Assembly: GCA_029532415.1 (NCBI GenBank)
Contig: JAQOTA010000060.1
Span: 1,240,001 to 1,304,000, forward strand
Source: Marasmius tenuissimus
Lineage: Eukaryota; Basidiomycota; Agaricomycetes; Agaricales; Marasmiaceae
Reading direction: 5' to 3'
DNA length: 64,000 nt
Each line of letters opens with the position of its first letter. Positions within the stretch are counted from its first letter, which is position 1. The position numbers and the translations under genes are program-made. The notes below the pieces were generated by a model that did no database searches, was not told where the DNA came from, and saw only the letters and a program-made list of their open reading frames with translations. Shown in pieces: positions 61,206-64,000 of the stretch.

Positions 61206-62406
61206 ATGGCGGAGTTCCCCGCAATTTCCTTCCTTGGTCAGGGCCTGAACATGGTGAGCTCCGAGACCTATCGGGGAGACCATAACTTTACCAGCCTCTG
61301 CTTTTGTCTCCAGGCAATTCCTCTGCTCACTACCAAAGATGTACGTGTCTCGCCGCCGTTACGACGATGTACAATTTGGAACTAACTGCGTCTCGTCTGA
61401 AGGTCAGATCTACTATGACAGCCCGGCCTATTCTGCAGATTAATGAAGAAGACCTCAGGCCAATCAACATTGGTGAGCATCTGAGCTTCGGAGTCCGTAC
61501 AGTATCGCTGATTGGATCCCGTGGCAAACAAGATGGACAAACTTACATGGTCCCGAGAGAATTCACCGTTTCGCAGAATCTTTCCCAAGTGGAAACGTTT
61601 ATCACGTTCCCTACAGGCGACGAAGCAATCGCCAAATTCAATTCCGACCCCGCCTTCATGTCGCGGCTCATACCCGCTACCGCGAGTGGGAACTCTCTAC
61701 TAAAAACCTTAGAGACCAGATTCATCCGATCCGATAATCAATACGCCTTCTATTCACTGCGCCAGCCTAGATATTCGGCGACCATACTGTCGAATTTGAA
61801 TCTTCCGTTCGACTCCGAGACCTTGCAGCAAGTGGCCATTCGTGATTTGCCCCCCTTCAGTACAGAAAATCAGTCCGTCGTTGCGCAGTACCGAAGATTC
61901 TTCCAAAGGTTTGGAAGTCATGTTATCACCGGTGTGGAGTTCGGATCTGGGTACCAGTTTGTAAGTCTGCAGGCCTCGGCTTTCTGAGATTCGTGAAAGG
62001 TTGACTAGCTTTGTGAGTGCAGATTGTCAGCGCGGATAGAACTCAGCAGGGTGTCAACGACGCATGGGTTGAGGACGTCAAAGCTGATTGGGGTGGGATT
62101 CCAAGCGGCGGACAATTCGACAAGAATATCAAGGATTCTAGTCAGTACCAAGAGTACAAGAGGCTGCAGCAACGTATCGAGATGATTAACGGTGGTGATG
62201 ACGCGCTAGCTAAAGCCGTTGCGACGAATCCGACGTACCAGACTTTCCAGGAATGGAAAGGGAGCGTGGGACATTCACAACCCATTAACTTCTCTTTGGG
62301 CGATGTATGGACGCTGATGAAGAATTCCAACAACATCGAGGTCGCCAGGGCTGCTAACGACATCCAGGCAGCATATGAATGGATAGCACATCGGCGAAAA
62401 CTCTAA
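61206..62406 (+). CDS. MACPF-domain protein
   Basis: This belongs to the membrane attack complex/perforin fold family; some fungal members act as pore-forming partners of aegerolysins, others have unknown roles. It has about 338 residues in four exons: 61206-61253, 61314-61340 (27 bases), 61403-61960 and 62023-62406. The start MAEFPAISFLGQGLNM fits the N-terminal strand common to the family. The MACPF signature Y-x6-FG(T/S)H is present at residues 188-198 (YRRFFQRFGSH), followed by VITGVEFGSG. The final 127 residues contain WGGIPSGGQ, NPTYQTFQEW and a polar helix end. There is no signal peptide. No aegerolysin gene was seen next to it in this window. Pore-forming activity cannot be inferred from sequence alone. 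Confidence 0.88.
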
Positions 62407-64000
62407 CGCGGGTTCCCAGTGGGCACCACCCCCTCGTAACTCGGGATCGCCCTCGCATGTTGGAATTCCTTGAAAACGGTGTCTTAGGTAGGGAACCATC
62501 GCCTTTTTGTGTACAATGGTCTGCATATTGTAGTTCAAGATGTAAATTAGCTATAGGTTGTATGAAAATCTGGACAACCTACCCAATAATTCGTGTTAAT
62601 AACACGTTGATTATCCATTATTCGTGCCTGGTCTCTGCAAGGGTATGCAAGTAAATGTCAATAATAATAATGGACATTGGAGGCATTTTTTAATTGGACG
62701 CGAGCTCAGGCCTCAGAGGTCCGAGTGCTTCAGGGCGCGCCAACACATGTTACACCCAAATTCGACCCCGCCATCTGCATCTCCAGATTGATTGCGCCCT
62801 ATACCGACAAAAAAGCAAACCTGGAGTCCGACTTGGGAGACTAATCTGCATCATCGATCATTGGTTGATGATGGCTGCGACTCTGTCCCTTCTCTCCTGC
62901 TACTTACTACATATCCCCGAATCTTGTAGCACGTCAGATGATAATGCAAAACATTTTCTCCCTGGCGATGGCTTGAAACCCCGTCAAACGACATGGATCT
63001 TTCCGATGAAGCAGAAGCCCTTACTGGCAGGCTGCCCTTGAGAACAGCAATCGGTGTCGGCGCCGGGCAGGCGTCAAAACTCGGCCCGCGACCATGAACA
63101 TCACCTCGACTCCCTCTCCCAGGACCCACTCCTCCAAATCGCTCTCAAACTCGATTTCTGGGTAAAAAAACGGCTTGATGCACGATGCATTTGACCTACC
63201 AGTAAAATTTTAATGCGTTCGCCGTTTTCTTGAGTCCCAGTCTACACCCAGACTGGCCCCAGCGCAAAAAAAATAAATTCGAAGGACTCAGCATTCATAT
63301 TCTGCAACTAAAGCGACCATTGGACACGAGTGGGACACAAACGGTTCTGGCTGTAGAGATACTAGTGATGCCACGGCATTCACGTCTCCGTCTCTCTTCT
63401 GACAGGAGTTTCGAGTCCGACTACGGCAGATGCACCTCCCCTTGGGGTCGAACTAGCATCATCACTGTCGTCCATGGTATCTCGAGGCGGAATATGGCGG
63501 ATAGTGTACCTCGCAATGATTCTTCACCGGTACGTGTGTCGCGCTGGTTCTGGCCATCTCGCGCATGCTCACATTGTGTGATCCAGGGACTACGAAATTT
63601 CCGAGTCGTTCCATAATATGCGAAATCGGAGTGCCCTTCTGGTGTTCAAGGTGTCACATTTCGAGAGACAACCATACGAGATTCTCGTGGACAACACGGA
63701 TTGGCGGTTCCGTACCGTAGCGATCCACTATCAAATCACAATTCCTTACAAGATCTTCCATCTGTGCCAGGTGTGTGTGCTTGGATGTTTGTGGCGGACG
63801 AGTCTCAAAGCGATACCTATAATCAGGGAAGGCATGGCCACTCTTCGCGGTTCATCCTCCATAATTTCAATTAAAAGTTGTTCTCTCTTCCGGGGCTTTG
63901 ACGTGGTGTATCCGCAAGACCAAGACAGCCCATGCGTACAATATAATATTGAATATTCTCTCCTTGCGTGTCAACTGTCCATCTCCTAGCTTGAATTGGC
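62407..64000. other. right edge of window, no recognised gene
   Basis: This is the 3' flank of the MACPF gene and beyond. Around 62993-63170, pieces such as DSLSQDPLLQIALKLDFW look protein-like but lie in shifted frames without good splice sites. Two frames of 123-128 codons (63230-63616 and 63618-63989) show no domain. A truncated or decayed gene is possible but unproven. Confidence 0.4.

Noticed and set aside
63040..63180. Possible short gene with DSLSQDPLLQIALKLDFW
   Set aside because: The parts lie in shifted frames and no GT-AG pair joins them; left as a possible relic only.

Overview
The window is nuclear DNA of a filamentous fungus, most likely an Agaricomycete (Basidiomycota). Genes are split by many short introns (mostly 48-80 bases, GT-AG, often with a CTAAY branch-like motif). 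The gene set is typical of mushrooms: an Agaricomycete-type hypothetical protein at 7032-7781, a GUP1-like MBOAT protein, paired Dal5-like MFS permeases, an old yellow enzyme and a MACPF protein. Exon chains below were built by reading frame and splice sites by eye. In almost every gene the exons sum to a multiple of three, which supports the models.

Left arm (1-30000): the 3' part of an SF1 (DNA2/NAM7-like) helicase, the dynein regulator PAC1/LIS1, a gene-poor stretch, an Agaricomycete hypothetical gene convergent with PPM1 (leucine carboxyl methyltransferase), a 4.5 kb gene-poor stretch, a bZIP factor with a hydrophobic segment behind the zipper, a 3.9 kb gene-poor stretch, GUP1 (MBOAT), two tandem MFS permeases and an NMN adenylyltransferase.

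Middle (30000-48500): a BRCT-containing family X DNA polymerase divergent from the NMNAT gene, an intronless leucine-rich-repeat protein, a small multi-pass membrane protein, a Fic-fold protein whose signature motif looks broken, a Dbl-family RhoGEF of about 1198 residues, and an old yellow enzyme.

Right arm (48500-64000): accessory sequence. It holds a 703-base inverted-repeat element and three larger elements whose ends all begin CACCAG/end CTGGTG and sit between matching 2-base flanks (AT, CT, CC). Two of them are same-orientation copies of one family about 0.9 kb apart. I see no transposase in any of them. A four-exon MACPF gene follows. No tRNA, rRNA or CRISPR array was recognised. The most novel item is the CACCAG-ended element family, followed by the degenerate Fic gene and the bZIP architecture.
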